From assembly GCF_000505545.1 (NCBI RefSeq), contig NZ_AYTB01000015.1, forward strand, positions 1 to 64,000: 64,000 nucleotides of DNA, written 5' to 3'. Within the stretch, counting starts at the first letter, position 1. Each line of letters begins with the position of its first letter. This stretch comes from Kurthia huakuii LAM0618 (GTDB lineage: Bacteria > Bacillota > Bacilli > Bacillales_A > Planococcaceae). Under the pieces are notes generated by a model, which worked only from the letters and a program-made list of their open reading frames with translations, ran no database searches and was not told where the DNA came from. This document shows positions 36,435-45,469 of the stretch, piece by piece. Both the position numbers and the translations under genes were made by a program.

Positions 36435-37349
36435 TTAGGATTCGCGCACGCGCAGTAACACCTTGCCATCATGCGTACCTGCCATGAGCATGTCATGTGC
36501 TTCCCTTGCACCGGCTGCCGTAAACGGTAAAATCACTGGCGTGCGCAGACGAAGCGGTATATGTTCTAGTGCGGTCATCGCTTCTTTATCGGTCATGTCT
36601 TTTGTGCGCTGGCCATCTATCCACTGAAGAGGCCTCGTTTGTTCTGGTAAACCCGTCAAACCAATGAAACGCGCACCATCTTTCGCATAGCGAACGCCAG
36701 CAGCACCACCCTTTCCAAGTAGCGACGCATCAAGGACAATATCTGCGGTCAAATCAAATGTCGCATCGATTTTCCGATAATCGACGAAATCATCGGCTCC
36801 TAAGTCGCGGACATACGCTTCGTTTTTAGCACTTGCTACTGCAATCACATGCAAGCCGTTCGCTTTAGCGAGCTGAATCGCAAAGCTACCAACGCTGCCC
36901 GATGCACCAAGAATCGCCACCGTTTCACCGCGCTGTGCCTTCGCAAAGCCATGTAATGCCCAATAAGCGGTCACAGCCGTATGTGAAAAACTCGCTGCCT
37001 GTTCGTTGCTCATATGCGCTGGCTTTAAAAACACATGACTCTGATTAGCCGCAACATATTCAGCGTAGCCACCGCGTGCCGTTTTTGCGATGACAATATC
37101 CCCTACAGAAAAGGCTTCCACCGCACGCCCCTTCTCAACAATTTTGCCAACCACTTCATTACCAGGCACATACCATTTTTCTAATGGACTAGCCGCAAAA
37201 TCACCACGTCGTACTTCGACATCATAGACATTGACAGCTGCAAATAATGTTTCGATTACTAGCTGTTGTTCTTTTGGAATAGGACGAGCGATATCGCGCT
37301 CGTGTAGCACCGTTGACTCCCCGTATTGTTCAAATCCGATTGATTTCAC
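36435..37349 (-). CDS. NADP-dependent quinone oxidoreductase-like (MDR superfamily)
   Basis: This 304-residue enzyme is of the medium-chain dehydrogenase/reductase superfamily, zinc-free quinone reductase branch. The N-terminal GroES-like part has VPGNEVVGKIVEKG; the nucleotide-binding motif is AILGASGSVGSFAIQLAKANG. VDYRKIDATFDLTADIVLDA and a C-terminal helix pair (AGAREAHDMLMAGTHDGKVLL) follow. The start is GTG, five bases after GGAGGTG. The substrate is unknown; a role in reducing quinones or reactive carbonyls is typical of the branch. Confidence 0.9.
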   Translation of the reverse strand: MKSIGFEQYGESTVLHERDIARPIPKEQQLVIETLFAAVNVYDVEVRRGDFAASPLEKWYVPGNEVVGKIVEKGRAVEAFSVGDIVIAKTARGGYAEYVAANQSHVFLKPAHMSNEQAASFSHTAVTAYWALHGFAKAQRGETVAILGASGSVGSFAIQLAKANGLHVIAVASAKNEAYVRDLGADDFVDYRKIDATFDLTADIVLDASLLGKGGAAGVRYAKDGARFIGLTGLPEQTRPLQWIDGQRTKDMTDKEAMTALEHIPLRLRTPVILPFTAAGAREAHDMLMAGTHDGKVLLRVRES

Positions 37350-37417
37350 GCGAACACCTCCATACTGTACTTTTGCCTAATTTAAAAAGATTAAGCAATA
37401 GCTCTTTTTTACAAATT

Positions 37418-37450
37418 AAAAAATGGAGCCGCTTCTTGCGACTCCATTTT
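37418..37450 (-). terminator. Terminator of the asp23 cluster
   Basis: AAATGGAG-CGC pairs with GCG-CTCCATTT; T-runs on both strands. Confidence 0.85.
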
Positions 37451-37452
37451 TC

Positions 37453-37905
37453 CTATTTCAAATCCGTATTCGTTGAATCTTTTGTTTTTTGTTGCATATA
37501 TTCCTTCTCACTCATAACATCACTGACGTGCATATTTACTTCTACTACGTCTAAACCTGTCATATGACGCACTTGGTCAATTACTAAGCGTGTGACTTTG
37601 TCAAAGATTGCTGGTGCGCTTTGGCCATATTCTAAAATAACTTTTAGATCGACAATCGCTTGCTTTTCTCCAACATCTACTGACACACCTTTTGTGACAC
37701 TTTCACTACCAAAACGAGAAGTAAAGCCGCCTTTCATATCCAAAATCCCTTTCACTTCACGTGCTGCAAGACCTGAAATTTTCCCAATAACCGCATCATC
37801 AAACGTCAGTGAATTTACAAATTTTGGTTCATTTTCTTGTTCAACCGCATTGACACCTGTTTGATCGTTATAGTTTTTTTCTAAACGTGAGTTGTTATTT
37901 ACCAT
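37453..37905 (-). CDS. asp23: Asp23/Gls24-family envelope stress protein
   Basis: The 150-residue protein belongs to the Asp23 family, abundant cytoplasmic proteins tethered to the membrane in Firmicutes. Typical blocks are [29 protein letters not shown] and [20 protein letters not shown], then [19 protein letters not shown]. In Staphylococcus aureus Asp23 is anchored by AmaP; an AmaP gene is two positions upstream here, so the same complex is expected. It is the last gene of a four-gene cluster and ends at a strong terminator. Confidence 0.95.
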   Translation of the reverse strand: MVNNNSRLEKNYNDQTGVNAVEQENEPKFVNSLTFDDAVIGKISGLAAREVKGILDMKGGFTSRFGSESVTKGVSVDVGEKQAIVDLKVILEYGQSAPAIFDKVTRLVIDQVRHMTGLDVVEVNMHVSDVMSEKEYMQQKTKDSTNTDLK

Positions 37906-37917
37906 ATATCTCGGCCC

Positions 37918-38139
37918 CTATCTTCTAATTTTGTCAATAAACAGTAGAAATGTTTCGGTCTTATCTTTTGCAAAGCCAATTACTAAACCAATCGCACATA
38001 ACGCAAGTAGCAACATCGTCTTCCAAAAGCCAATTGTAAGAAATAGCACACCAACAATAAACATTCCTAATACAGAAAGGATGCGCCATTTATACTCCCG
38101 AAGCCAGTCAATTGTTGAATTGTTTTGCAATGGACTCAC
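37918..38139 (-). CDS. DUF2273 small membrane protein of the Asp23 cluster
   Basis: The 73-residue protein has two membrane segments (WRILSVLGMFIVGVLFLTIGF and LLLALCAIGLVIGF) and a charged C-terminus. DUF2273 members sit between amaP and asp23 in many Firmicutes and likely help place Asp23 at the membrane. The 10- to 15-base gaps to both neighbours support one transcript. Confidence 0.9.
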   Translation of the reverse strand: MSPLQNNSTIDWLREYKWRILSVLGMFIVGVLFLTIGFWKTMLLLALCAIGLVIGFAKDKTETFLLFIDKIRR

Positions 38140-38149
38140 ACCTCTCTCA

Positions 38150-38686
38150 TTAAATGACGCGTTTTTTCAATTCCTTTTGATCGAGCACTTTTATGTTGAC
38201 CTCTCTCACAGGTATTTCTGAAAAATGTTCTGTTTGGATTTTAATATCCTCTTTAATGCGCTCAAGCAATGTTTGAATATTACCTGTTGGAAGAACAAAG
38301 AACTCGGTTGCAATATCGATGTAAGATTTATGCTTCTTCTGATACATACGAATCGTAACAATCGGCTGACGCACCGCATCATATTTATTTAATGTATGCA
38401 ACACGACCTTTTCAATCGAACGTTTATTCATATAAATATTGCCATCGTTATATGACAAATATAAACCGCGTTTTTTATGAGAAGGTGTGAATGCATATAC
38501 AATAAGAATGAGCGCTAACAATAAGCCGGCAGCTGCCATACTATAGAGTGTAGGTTCAAACCAAGAATAGGATTGAAGTTGTTGTTGGTACGCTGTAAAG
38601 CTCGAATAATCTACATATAAAAATAGAAATGTTCCAATTAGAACGAGTAGAAATAGCCCTAAGAGAAAACTAAGAAAACGTTTCAT
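38150..38686 (-). CDS. amaP: Alkaline shock response membrane anchor protein AmaP
   Basis: The 178-residue protein has two N-terminal membrane segments (FLSFLLGLFLLVLIGTFLFL and LYSMAAAGLLLALILIVYAF). A cytoplasmic Asp23-like region follows with IEKVVLHTLNKYDAVRQPIV and VREVNIKVLDQKELKKRVI. This is the AmaP layout; the protein anchors Asp23 in the membrane. It lies in the order glsB-amaP-DUF2273-asp23, all on the minus strand with short gaps. Confidence 0.93.
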   Translation of the reverse strand: MKRFLSFLLGLFLLVLIGTFLFLYVDYSSFTAYQQQLQSYSWFEPTLYSMAAAGLLLALILIVYAFTPSHKKRGLYLSYNDGNIYMNKRSIEKVVLHTLNKYDAVRQPIVTIRMYQKKHKSYIDIATEFFVLPTGNIQTLLERIKEDIKIQTEHFSEIPVREVNIKVLDQKELKKRVI

Positions 38687-38703
38687 TTTCTCACCTCTTC
38701 TAG

Positions 38704-38958
38704 TTAGCTCGCTTTACGCATCGCTTTCATAATAAAGCTCACAATTAAAATTAAAATAATAGTACCTAATAATGTTGGTAAGATATAGAAGTCGCTTACT
38801 TTTGGACCCCAGCTACCAAGTAACATACCGCCAATCCAAGCGCCGATAATACCTGCGATGATATTACCAATCACACCACCGGGAACATCTTTACCTAAAA
38901 TAAGACCTGCTAACCAACCTAAAATACCGCCGATAATGATATACCAAAGAAATGCCAT
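38704..38958 (-). CDS. glsB: GlsB/YeaQ/YmgE-family small membrane protein
   Basis: The 84-residue protein has the family pattern GGILGWLAGLILGKDVPGG and NIIAGIIGAWIGGMLLGSWG with three membrane segments, ending in ILILIVSFIMKAMRKAS. It is a transglycosylase-associated-type (YeaQ/YmgE) protein that accompanies Gls24/Asp23 genes. GGAGGG lies before its ATG. It is the first gene of the cluster. Upstream, 38959-39120 holds only AT-rich sequence and presumably the promoter. Confidence 0.93.
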   Translation of the reverse strand: MAFLWYIIIGGILGWLAGLILGKDVPGGVIGNIIAGIIGAWIGGMLLGSWGPKVSDFYILPTLLGTIILILIVSFIMKAMRKAS

Positions 38959-39120
38959 AATAATTACCCTCCTTCTTTCATTTTTTGTAAATGTGGAACT
39001 AGTAAATCTTTTTCCATCTTTTGATAACTTAAAACATAATACGAAAAAACGGCATCTTACACTTAAGAAAATGGATAATAAAGGAACTTTATTAGACTTT
39101 TAGATTATAGATTATTTTAT

Positions 39121-39280
39121 GAAAACGAGGCTGGGACAAAAGAAAAAATGTGAGGCAATCTTCAAAATCGCCTCACATTTTTTTACTTTCAAGCGCATTA
39201 AATGATTTATTTAGACAAGAAAATTACGACTCAAATTTTATATATCTCGTAAAAATCGAGTGATGTCCCAGCTTCGCTTC
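39121..39280. repeat. GGCTGGGACA inverted-repeat element, copy 2
   Basis: GAAAACGAGGCTGGGACA (39121-39138) and TGTCCCAGCTTCGCTTC (39264-39280) are matching arms. Inside is a strong bidirectional hairpin, AATGTGAGGC with GCCTCACATT (39146-39180), flanked by T-runs on both strands. It lies just downstream of the DUF4145 gene and shares the arm sequence, but not the interior, with the element at 19.4 kb. Confidence 0.75.
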
Positions 39281-39306
39281 CATACTTCCCCCTAAATTGG
39301 ATGCTT

Positions 39307-40407
39307 TTATGTACCTGCTGTTTCGTGCCCCAGATGTTCCACATTGGGCATGGTAGGCGCCGCAAATTCCATCCCTTTTCCTTTTAATTGATTAAACAAA
39401 TTGAGTAGCGCGGTTTCCCCAACATTGCGATATTTCCCTAATAACACAAGCTCTTTTGGTAAGTCCTTTACATGATGAAACCCTTGTTCATGTAACGACT
39501 TCAATAAGCTTGTTTGCCCTGGGAAATTTTCTTTCGTTAGCGCTAAATTTCCTAATGATTCCGTTAAAATCACAAAATCGGATTTGTAGAAAAAGAGCAC
39601 TTCGCCGCGATATTGCTCAATTAATGCTTTACGCTTCTTTTCTTCGTCAATATAACGCGCCAATTCCTCAAAAAAGATGGCATCATTTGCTTCTTTAAAA
39701 CGTTTTACATGGTGATGGAGACCAGCGAGTTGATGTGGCAGCTCACTCATAATACGCGCTTGTTGCTCGCCATTTAAACGAATTAAAAACGTTGTAGATT
39801 TTGGGAAGCGTTGTGGGAGTAAAAAAGCATCGCGTAAAAAATCAGGCACGTCGATAAACTGCTCATTGTAAAAAATTTTCCGACTTACTTTCTGCGGCGC
39901 CGCTTCTACGTGCAATGGCTTTTTCTGCGTCACCGCTTGCATTAACCCTTCAATTTGCGCAAGCAGTGACTCGGAATTAGGGGCATTCGTAGGCGCTGGC
40001 TCCACATATTCTGGCACCTCAATATCCGGTGCTGCATAGGCTTCAATAAACCACGTCAAAATGAGATGCTGATACTCCCAGCAGGTGAGCGCATCGCGAA
40101 TAAAAATTTTCCGCGACCCATCATGACTCGCCACATTCCCTTGCTGGCGGACAAAATGAAGGGCTGTGTTCGTCGTTTCGGTAATAATTTCTTCGTCGTA
40201 AAGCTTCTTTTGAACCTCGCCAAAATTTAAATACGCATAGTCCATATCTTCCATATCGGCTACTTGACGCATTAAGGTTTCCGCCATCGTTCTTGTCGTT
40301 TGTACGGCAGCCCGCGGCGATACAAACAACAACTGCTCGACGTCACGCGTCAACTTCGCTAAATCCGGATTAATTTCATGTAAAATTTCTTGTAAGATTT
40401 CAGACAT
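39307..40407 (-). CDS. DUF4145 domain protein
   Basis: The 366-residue cytoplasmic protein has an N-terminal DUF4145-type helical region (VSPRAAVQTTRTMAETLMRQ, TALHFVRQQGNVASHDG) that in other proteins precedes helicase or nuclease domains. A middle charged part follows, then a C-terminal helix-hairpin-like segment (HEQGFHHVKDLPKELVLLGKYRNVGETALLNLF). DUF4145 is often met in restriction and other DNA-targeting systems, but this protein has no nuclease or ATPase motif of its own. It follows a truncated DUF2075 helicase gene in the same direction, though a terminator separates them. AGGTG precedes the ATG. Confidence 0.75.
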   Translation of the reverse strand: MSEILQEILHEINPDLAKLTRDVEQLLFVSPRAAVQTTRTMAETLMRQVADMEDMDYAYLNFGEVQKKLYDEEIITETTNTALHFVRQQGNVASHDGSRKIFIRDALTCWEYQHLILTWFIEAYAAPDIEVPEYVEPAPTNAPNSESLLAQIEGLMQAVTQKKPLHVEAAPQKVSRKIFYNEQFIDVPDFLRDAFLLPQRFPKSTTFLIRLNGEQQARIMSELPHQLAGLHHHVKRFKEANDAIFFEELARYIDEEKKRKALIEQYRGEVLFFYKSDFVILTESLGNLALTKENFPGQTSLLKSLHEQGFHHVKDLPKELVLLGKYRNVGETALLNLFNQLKGKGMEFAAPTMPNVEHLGHETAGT

Positions 40408-40496
40408 TCTTTACACCTACTATGTTTGATTTATTCCAACTAAATTTTACCATATATTGAGGCTAAAAAGGGGTTAAGGGTATAATGAAAAATAAC

Positions 40497-40527
40497 AAAA
40501 CCATCTGACATTGTATCAGATGGTTTT
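40497..40527 (-). terminator. Terminator after the DUF2075 fragment
   Basis: AAAACCATCTGA pairs perfectly with TCAGATGGTTTT around a seven-base loop. Confidence 0.85.
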
Positions 40528-40533
40528 ACTTGT

Positions 40534-40932
40534 TTATGAACGATAACCTTCGCCCGTCTCCGCTACTAACAACGTTTCTACATCTTGTCTCGCGCTATAC
40601 ACTTTTTGCAAGCGCTCTTTCAAATACGCAGCTAATGCAGCGTCGGTACAATAGACGTAACATCCCTTTTGGCCGCGTGTCATGAGCGTGCGGTACGTGT
40701 TTCGAATAATGGCATCAACGGCTACCGTCGCCTTTTCTGGGTCTTCCTTCATCCACTTTTTAATCCCTTTAATCGATTGGTGGGTTTTCACACGTTTCGT
40801 ATAATCCGTTATGACGCGCACCACATTTTTATTCTGCACAGTTGCATACCATTGCTCTTTTTCAGCAGACCATTCATTAAGTTGCTTTAATTCATGTGAA
40901 TCAATCTTACAAGATACAATAGCCACATTCAT
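40534..40932 (-). pseudogene. 5'-truncated DUF2075 helicase-like gene
   Basis: The remaining 132 residues match the C-terminus of DUF2075 (schlafen-group-like) DNA/RNA helicase proteins: DYTKRVKTHQSIKGIKKW followed by IIRNTYRTLMTRGQKGCYVY, the motif VI-like arginine segment. The usual protein is about 600 residues with a Walker A ATPase N-terminus, which is absent. The preserved part begins only six bases from the end of gajB, so the defence island probably replaced the 5' portion. An ATG exists, but no independent function is likely. Confidence 0.78.
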
Positions 40933-40938
40933 TAATTA

Positions 40939-42522
40939 CTATGAAAATACCAGTTCTAATTCCAATTGTTGTGTCTCTATCTTTTCTAAAACAGGATACA
41001 AATTCACCTTTAAATTTTGAAGTAACTGTTCAGTTTCTCGACCAACTGGCTCTAAACAAGCGATACAGAGCAACTCCCTCGGTCTACTAAATGCTACATA
41101 TCCCAGCCTACATGTATCTTGATTGCTATTTAACCGTTTATCCTTGTCTTCTTCCAACCACTTCAATAAGTCCTTTTCAGTTTTTGCAACAACAAGAACT
41201 GCATCTGCTTGTAGCCCTTTTGATTTATGAATTGTTAAAAAAGAGTCTTGATACATCTTAGATTCGCTAGAACAATCTCCTATATTATTAGCAGATTTTC
41301 TAACTGTTAATGATTCTACAAATACTCTCGCCTTTTCTTTAAAATCAAATTGTACTTTCGCTTCATTAATAGCGCGTTTATAATTAAAAATTTCCTCTAT
41401 AGAAAGTAAGATTTCTTCTAAATTTGTTTGTTGATTTTGATTAATAGTATTAAATAACAGCAAACATTTTTTTCTCAATTCAATTTCATCCAACGATAAT
41501 GTTTCAGAAAAACTACTTTTTCTCACATTAAAAAATGCAGATAAAAAATCTAAAATAGATGAAATCAGTGGTTCATTTTCTTTAGTTTTATGATTGAATG
41601 ATGTGGATCGAAATTCACCGTATAAATTATTTTCAAACGCTAGAAAAAATCTAGTCTTTGGGCGAATCTGAGCATAGTTCTCATCTTCACAAATAATATT
41701 AAATTCGCTTAATATATTTTTAACTTCTGTTGATGTTATAAATATTATTTCATTTTTAGATTCAATATCTGTATTAGCCCAATTTTGTTCGATACTTGAA
41801 TGAAAATTATTAATAAATCTTACTATGGTTTCACTAGATCGATGATTATTTTCTAATCGTTTTAAAATATACTTTCTTCCATTCGGCTTTTGTAATTCAT
41901 CTATCGGGTGTGTTATTATTCTATTTTTAAATCCCATTATCCGCTGCTCTGGGTCACCAACAAGAATTATCTGAGTTCTTTTTTCCTTCCTCAATTTTTC
42001 GATTATTTCAAATTGCCCCTTGGAAGAATCCTGAAATTCATCCACAAACAAATATTGTATTCTACTGCAAAAACGTTCTTTCACATTTTCATCTTTCAAA
42101 ATTTTTTTTGCTAATGTTTCGATATAATCGTAGGTCACTATTCCTTTTTTAGATAGTTGTGCTTCTATAATTGCTTTTGCGACAAACGAATCTTTAGATT
42201 CTTCTAATTCAATTTTATAATCTGAGATGATTAGTTCATCCGATATTAGACCTAATATTTTCCCATAAGGCTTAATAAGAAATCTTATTAGAAAACTATG
42301 TATAGTACCAATGAACACGTTCGATTGAATTGTAGTATTTCCGCCTAATCTATCAACAATTTCATTAGTGGCGGCATTAGTATAAGTTATAACGGCTAAA
42401 ATCTTATTGTCTGGTAATTCCTCTGTTTTATGTTTAATTAACCTTATTAATTCTGTAGTTTTACCCGAACCAGCAGCAGCAATTATTAATGTGTTATCAA
42501 TCTTTTCGTTCAATTTTTTCAC
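40939..42522 (-). CDS. gajB: UvrD/PcrA-like helicase, GajB of a Gabija-type system
   Basis: The 527-residue superfamily 1 helicase has Walker A AAAGSGKTTELIRLIK (residues about 15-30), motif Ia VITYTNAATNEI, TIHSFLIRFL, Walker B YLFVDEFQDSSKGQFE, motif III ILVGDPEQRIMGF, and the C-terminal LTIHKSKGLQADAVLVV and YVAFSRPRELLCIACLEP. Size and partner match GajB (about 490-550). In the known Gabija system GajB works with the GajA nuclease to sense nucleotide depletion or DNA ends and restrict phage. Its start overlaps the end of gajA by 26 bases, so the two are translationally coupled. The genes are visibly more AT-rich than the neighbouring core genes. Confidence 0.88.
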   Translation of the reverse strand: MKKLNEKIDNTLIIAAAGSGKTTELIRLIKHKTEELPDNKILAVITYTNAATNEIVDRLGGNTTIQSNVFIGTIHSFLIRFLIKPYGKILGLISDELIISDYKIELEESKDSFVAKAIIEAQLSKKGIVTYDYIETLAKKILKDENVKERFCSRIQYLFVDEFQDSSKGQFEIIEKLRKEKRTQIILVGDPEQRIMGFKNRIITHPIDELQKPNGRKYILKRLENNHRSSETIVRFINNFHSSIEQNWANTDIESKNEIIFITSTEVKNILSEFNIICEDENYAQIRPKTRFFLAFENNLYGEFRSTSFNHKTKENEPLISSILDFLSAFFNVRKSSFSETLSLDEIELRKKCLLLFNTINQNQQTNLEEILLSIEEIFNYKRAINEAKVQFDFKEKARVFVESLTVRKSANNIGDCSSESKMYQDSFLTIHKSKGLQADAVLVVAKTEKDLLKWLEEDKDKRLNSNQDTCRLGYVAFSRPRELLCIACLEPVGRETEQLLQNLKVNLYPVLEKIETQQLELELVFS

Positions 42523-44392
42523 CTACTACGAATTTAAAAATTGCAGTTATGTATTCTGGTATGTTGAATCCTTCACTTTCTTTTAATAACTTTTCATGTA
42601 AGGCAAAAGCAAAATCTGATTTATCTCCTTCTATCTCATTAAAGTACGTTTCCACATCAATTTCTTTTTCCCATAGCTTTTCATACTTATTATAATTAAT
42701 CTTATGAAGTGTTTTGAAAACTTGCTTTAAAATCGCATTTCCCTTGTCAACATTGTTATATTTAATTATTTCTTTTTCAAAGGTGTCCTCATTAATTGCT
42801 ACTTCAATCACATGATTAAATGTGGAATACTCCACCTTTAAATTTTCTGCTCTTTTTTCAGTTTTCTTACCTTTATCTCTATCAGTAATAACTCCACATT
42901 TTATAAAATAGCCATTTTTTATTACTTCAAGGAAGTGTTTAAATGCTACTCCATTTACATTTACAATAGTCGTCCCCATACTCTCTAAGGACTGACCATA
43001 TATCATTTCGAAAAATAATGGTATTAGGATCTGTTCAGAAATTCCTTCTACTAAGATAATTCTTCTTGCGTAAAACATTGACGAATTGGTGGCATCTAAG
43101 TATTTTCTTAAATATATGATATGTTTCTGTCCTACTTTTCTATCCGAAAAACCATCTAAAATATAATGATAATGTATTTCATCATTTTCCCTATATAAAA
43201 CAACAAGATTATTTAGATCAATCGAAGTAGTAATATTTGTCGAATGTGATGTAATAATAATTTGTGTATCCGTTTTTATTTCTCCTGATCCTTCGTTTTT
43301 ATTGATTTGATTCAAATTTTTTGCTAAATGGATTTGTGAATGCGGATGCAAATGTGCTTCAGGTTCTTCTATCCCTATTACTCTAAATGCTAGCTTTGTT
43401 TTTTCCTCTGTTTGAGATGCTAGATGTGATAATATCAGTGAAATGAAAAGCAAATTATTTTTCCCAAGACCATTTCTTTCAACCGATATAGGATTTTCAC
43501 CATATACTATACTGAGTTTCTTTATAATCTCATTAACTTGTGGTGAAACAAAACTAAAATCTATATTATTCTTTTCCTCTGGATTAGTTAAAGAAACTTT
43601 ATCTAAGTATTTAGTGATTTCTTTTTTTATTGCGACTAATTTTTCATTTTCCGTTAACTCTTTATTTAAACTGGTAAGGATTTTTTGAATCCCAACGAAA
43701 TCTGTTTCATAGTTTTTATTCAAAATTCTATACAGTAATTTATATTCACCATTGGCAACAAGTTCTTTTTTTGCATCTCTTAATGCATCCAAAATTTCCA
43801 ATTTAAGCATTTTCAAAAAATATGGGTCACATTTATTTGTAGTATTATTACCGCCAAAGATTATATATTCATATTGCTCAATAGGAAATTCTACATGAGT
43901 ATATAATTGATCTTCAACAACCCCTTCCGCATCACTGAGAATAGTCAATTTAGCTAATTGGTTTTCTAACCACTCCGATTTTTTAAAACCCGATCTAACC
44001 CTAAATAAATACGTCAGTTGCGCTTTTGAAAGTGTTTTTTCAAAAAACCAATCCCCTACAACGGCCTTTTGATTCTCATCTAAGTCTTCCAAGATAATAT
44101 CTACCCTTACCTCCGGGAACATTAGTTTGGCAACATTTATTTCTTCTGATCGCATTGCCACAACTGATTTTTTGAAAATATCTAATGTACGTGAATTAAT
44201 GTCTTCTGTATCTAGGGTCCGTTTTTTAAACATAGTTATATCTTGACTTAGAATTAGTCCGATACAATCAAGAAGATTTGATTTCCCAATATTGTTCTCT
44301 CCAATAATTGCAGTAAAAGGCTTCAATGGGATAGTAAACTCCTTTTCCCCAAAACTCCTGTAATTTTTTATAGTTAAACTGGAAATATACAT
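42497..44392 (-). CDS. gajA: OLD-family ATPase/TOPRIM nuclease, GajA of a Gabija-type system
   Basis: The 631-residue protein has an ABC-type ATPase split by an insertion: Walker A GENNIGKSNLL (residues about 31-41), a signature-like RNGLGKNNLLFISLI, Walker B RVIGIEEPEAHLHPHSQIHL and switch IIITSHSTNIT. A C-terminal TOPRIM domain follows with RRIILVEGISEQILIPL (metal-binding E) and KCGVITDRDKG (DxD). This is the GajA/OLD layout, an ATP-regulated DNA nickase in known Gabija systems. The ATG for MYISSLTIK is used because GGAGG lies upstream of it. It is somewhat longer than the well-studied GajA (about 578). Immediately upstream on the same strand is an unknown gene, 276 bases away. Confidence 0.9.
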   Translation of the reverse strand: MYISSLTIKNYRSFGEKEFTIPLKPFTAIIGENNIGKSNLLDCIGLILSQDITMFKKRTLDTEDINSRTLDIFKKSVVAMRSEEINVAKLMFPEVRVDIILEDLDENQKAVVGDWFFEKTLSKAQLTYLFRVRSGFKKSEWLENQLAKLTILSDAEGVVEDQLYTHVEFPIEQYEYIIFGGNNTTNKCDPYFLKMLKLEILDALRDAKKELVANGEYKLLYRILNKNYETDFVGIQKILTSLNKELTENEKLVAIKKEITKYLDKVSLTNPEEKNNIDFSFVSPQVNEIIKKLSIVYGENPISVERNGLGKNNLLFISLILSHLASQTEEKTKLAFRVIGIEEPEAHLHPHSQIHLAKNLNQINKNEGSGEIKTDTQIIITSHSTNITTSIDLNNLVVLYRENDEIHYHYILDGFSDRKVGQKHIIYLRKYLDATNSSMFYARRIILVEGISEQILIPLFFEMIYGQSLESMGTTIVNVNGVAFKHFLEVIKNGYFIKCGVITDRDKGKKTEKRAENLKVEYSTFNHVIEVAINEDTFEKEIIKYNNVDKGNAILKQVFKTLHKINYNKYEKLWEKEIDVETYFNEIEGDKSDFAFALHEKLLKESEGFNIPEYITAIFKFVVGEKIERKD

Positions 44393-44668
44393 TATTTTAC
44401 CTCCACCCAAGTAATATGAAATTTTTATAAAAAATCTTATAACTCACTTCAAATACTATCCTTTCTTCACAATAGAATTTGCTTAATCTACACTAATTTT
44501 GAAACTCTTATGTTCTCATGTTTTAAATATCAATCTATTATTAATTACGGTCAGGTGATTTCACTATTTGTGAAACCCTTTTACTAATCAACAACACTCT
44601 AAGTTAGAAGATTATTAAAAAATGATAGGGTGTCAAATTAACTGCACCGTTCCACTTAATATAAAACC

Positions 44669-45361
44669 TCAATATCGATGCGAATAAAAATTCATTATTT
44701 CAATATCTTGTTCTATTAAATAATCTCCTAACCTTTTCTCTAACTCTGATACTATTTTGACTTCTCCAGATTTAATCGGAACGATGAATGCGAAGTGATT
44801 ATAGTCATTTAATTTTTTGCCTAATTCATGTAAATATTTTTTAATATCTTGATCCACTTCTGAAAGATTATGCAAAATTATTTTTTGAGAGCCATTCCCA
44901 AATAAATTGTATTCGAAAAATAAATCCCCCAATTGCGTTGTTCTTTCTGTAAATGAACTTCGACCTACAGTAACCACCATTCCGCTAGCATTAAATGTCA
45001 CCCAAAGATAATGATATTTTGTAAATGCCGAATCAACATAGGATGTTAAAAGCTTTTCTTTAATAGCTTTCATTTCCTTTTTATATTCTGCAGTCGATTC
45101 TATATTATTTAATGTATATAGTTCTATCGAATAAATAGCTGGTGATACATATGTGCTTAACTCGGTATCTTTTCTCCAATTTTCTATATGCTTTTTTACT
45201 ACTTCTTTATTTTTTTCCAAATCTATTTTCTTGGAGGAATATTTTTCCGTCTGAAGATCAGCCTCTTTAAATCTTCTTTCCCAGCCTTTTTTATTTTCAT
45301 CTAAATTAACTAATAACGAACCTTCAGTATAACTGCCTATTATTCTCTCCTCCATTAGCAT
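44669..45361 (-). CDS. Unknown protein encoded upstream of the Gabija pair
   Basis: This 230-residue protein was not recognised. It begins MEERIIGSYTEGSLLVNLD (after a possible upstream ATG), has a long charged helical region (residues about 25-90, K/E-rich), then a mixed region with YHYLWVTFNASGMVVTVGRSSF and, at the end, IVSELEKRLGDYLIEQDIEIMNFYSHRY. No signal peptide, membrane segment or known catalytic motif is visible. It has the same strand and AT-rich codon use as gajAB and is flanked on its upstream side by an IS256 element. It could be an accessory defence gene or cargo of the island. No strong ribosome site was seen. Confidence 0.65.
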   Translation of the reverse strand: MLMEERIIGSYTEGSLLVNLDENKKGWERRFKEADLQTEKYSSKKIDLEKNKEVVKKHIENWRKDTELSTYVSPAIYSIELYTLNNIESTAEYKKEMKAIKEKLLTSYVDSAFTKYHYLWVTFNASGMVVTVGRSSFTERTTQLGDLFFEYNLFGNGSQKIILHNLSEVDQDIKKYLHELGKKLNDYNHFAFIVPIKSGEVKIVSELEKRLGDYLIEQDIEIMNFYSHRY

Positions 45362-45469
45362 TCTATTAGTGCTTTCATTTTAAACGTAACATACAATAAA
45401 GTCTATATATCTATTTAATTTACATTTAACAAATAAATATAGTCAAATAAACTCATTTATTATAAAATA

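Noticed and set aside
38959-39120. Sigma-B promoter for the asp23 cluster
   Set aside because: A GTTTTA-like box is present but no matching GGGTAT at the right distance, so it was not annotated.
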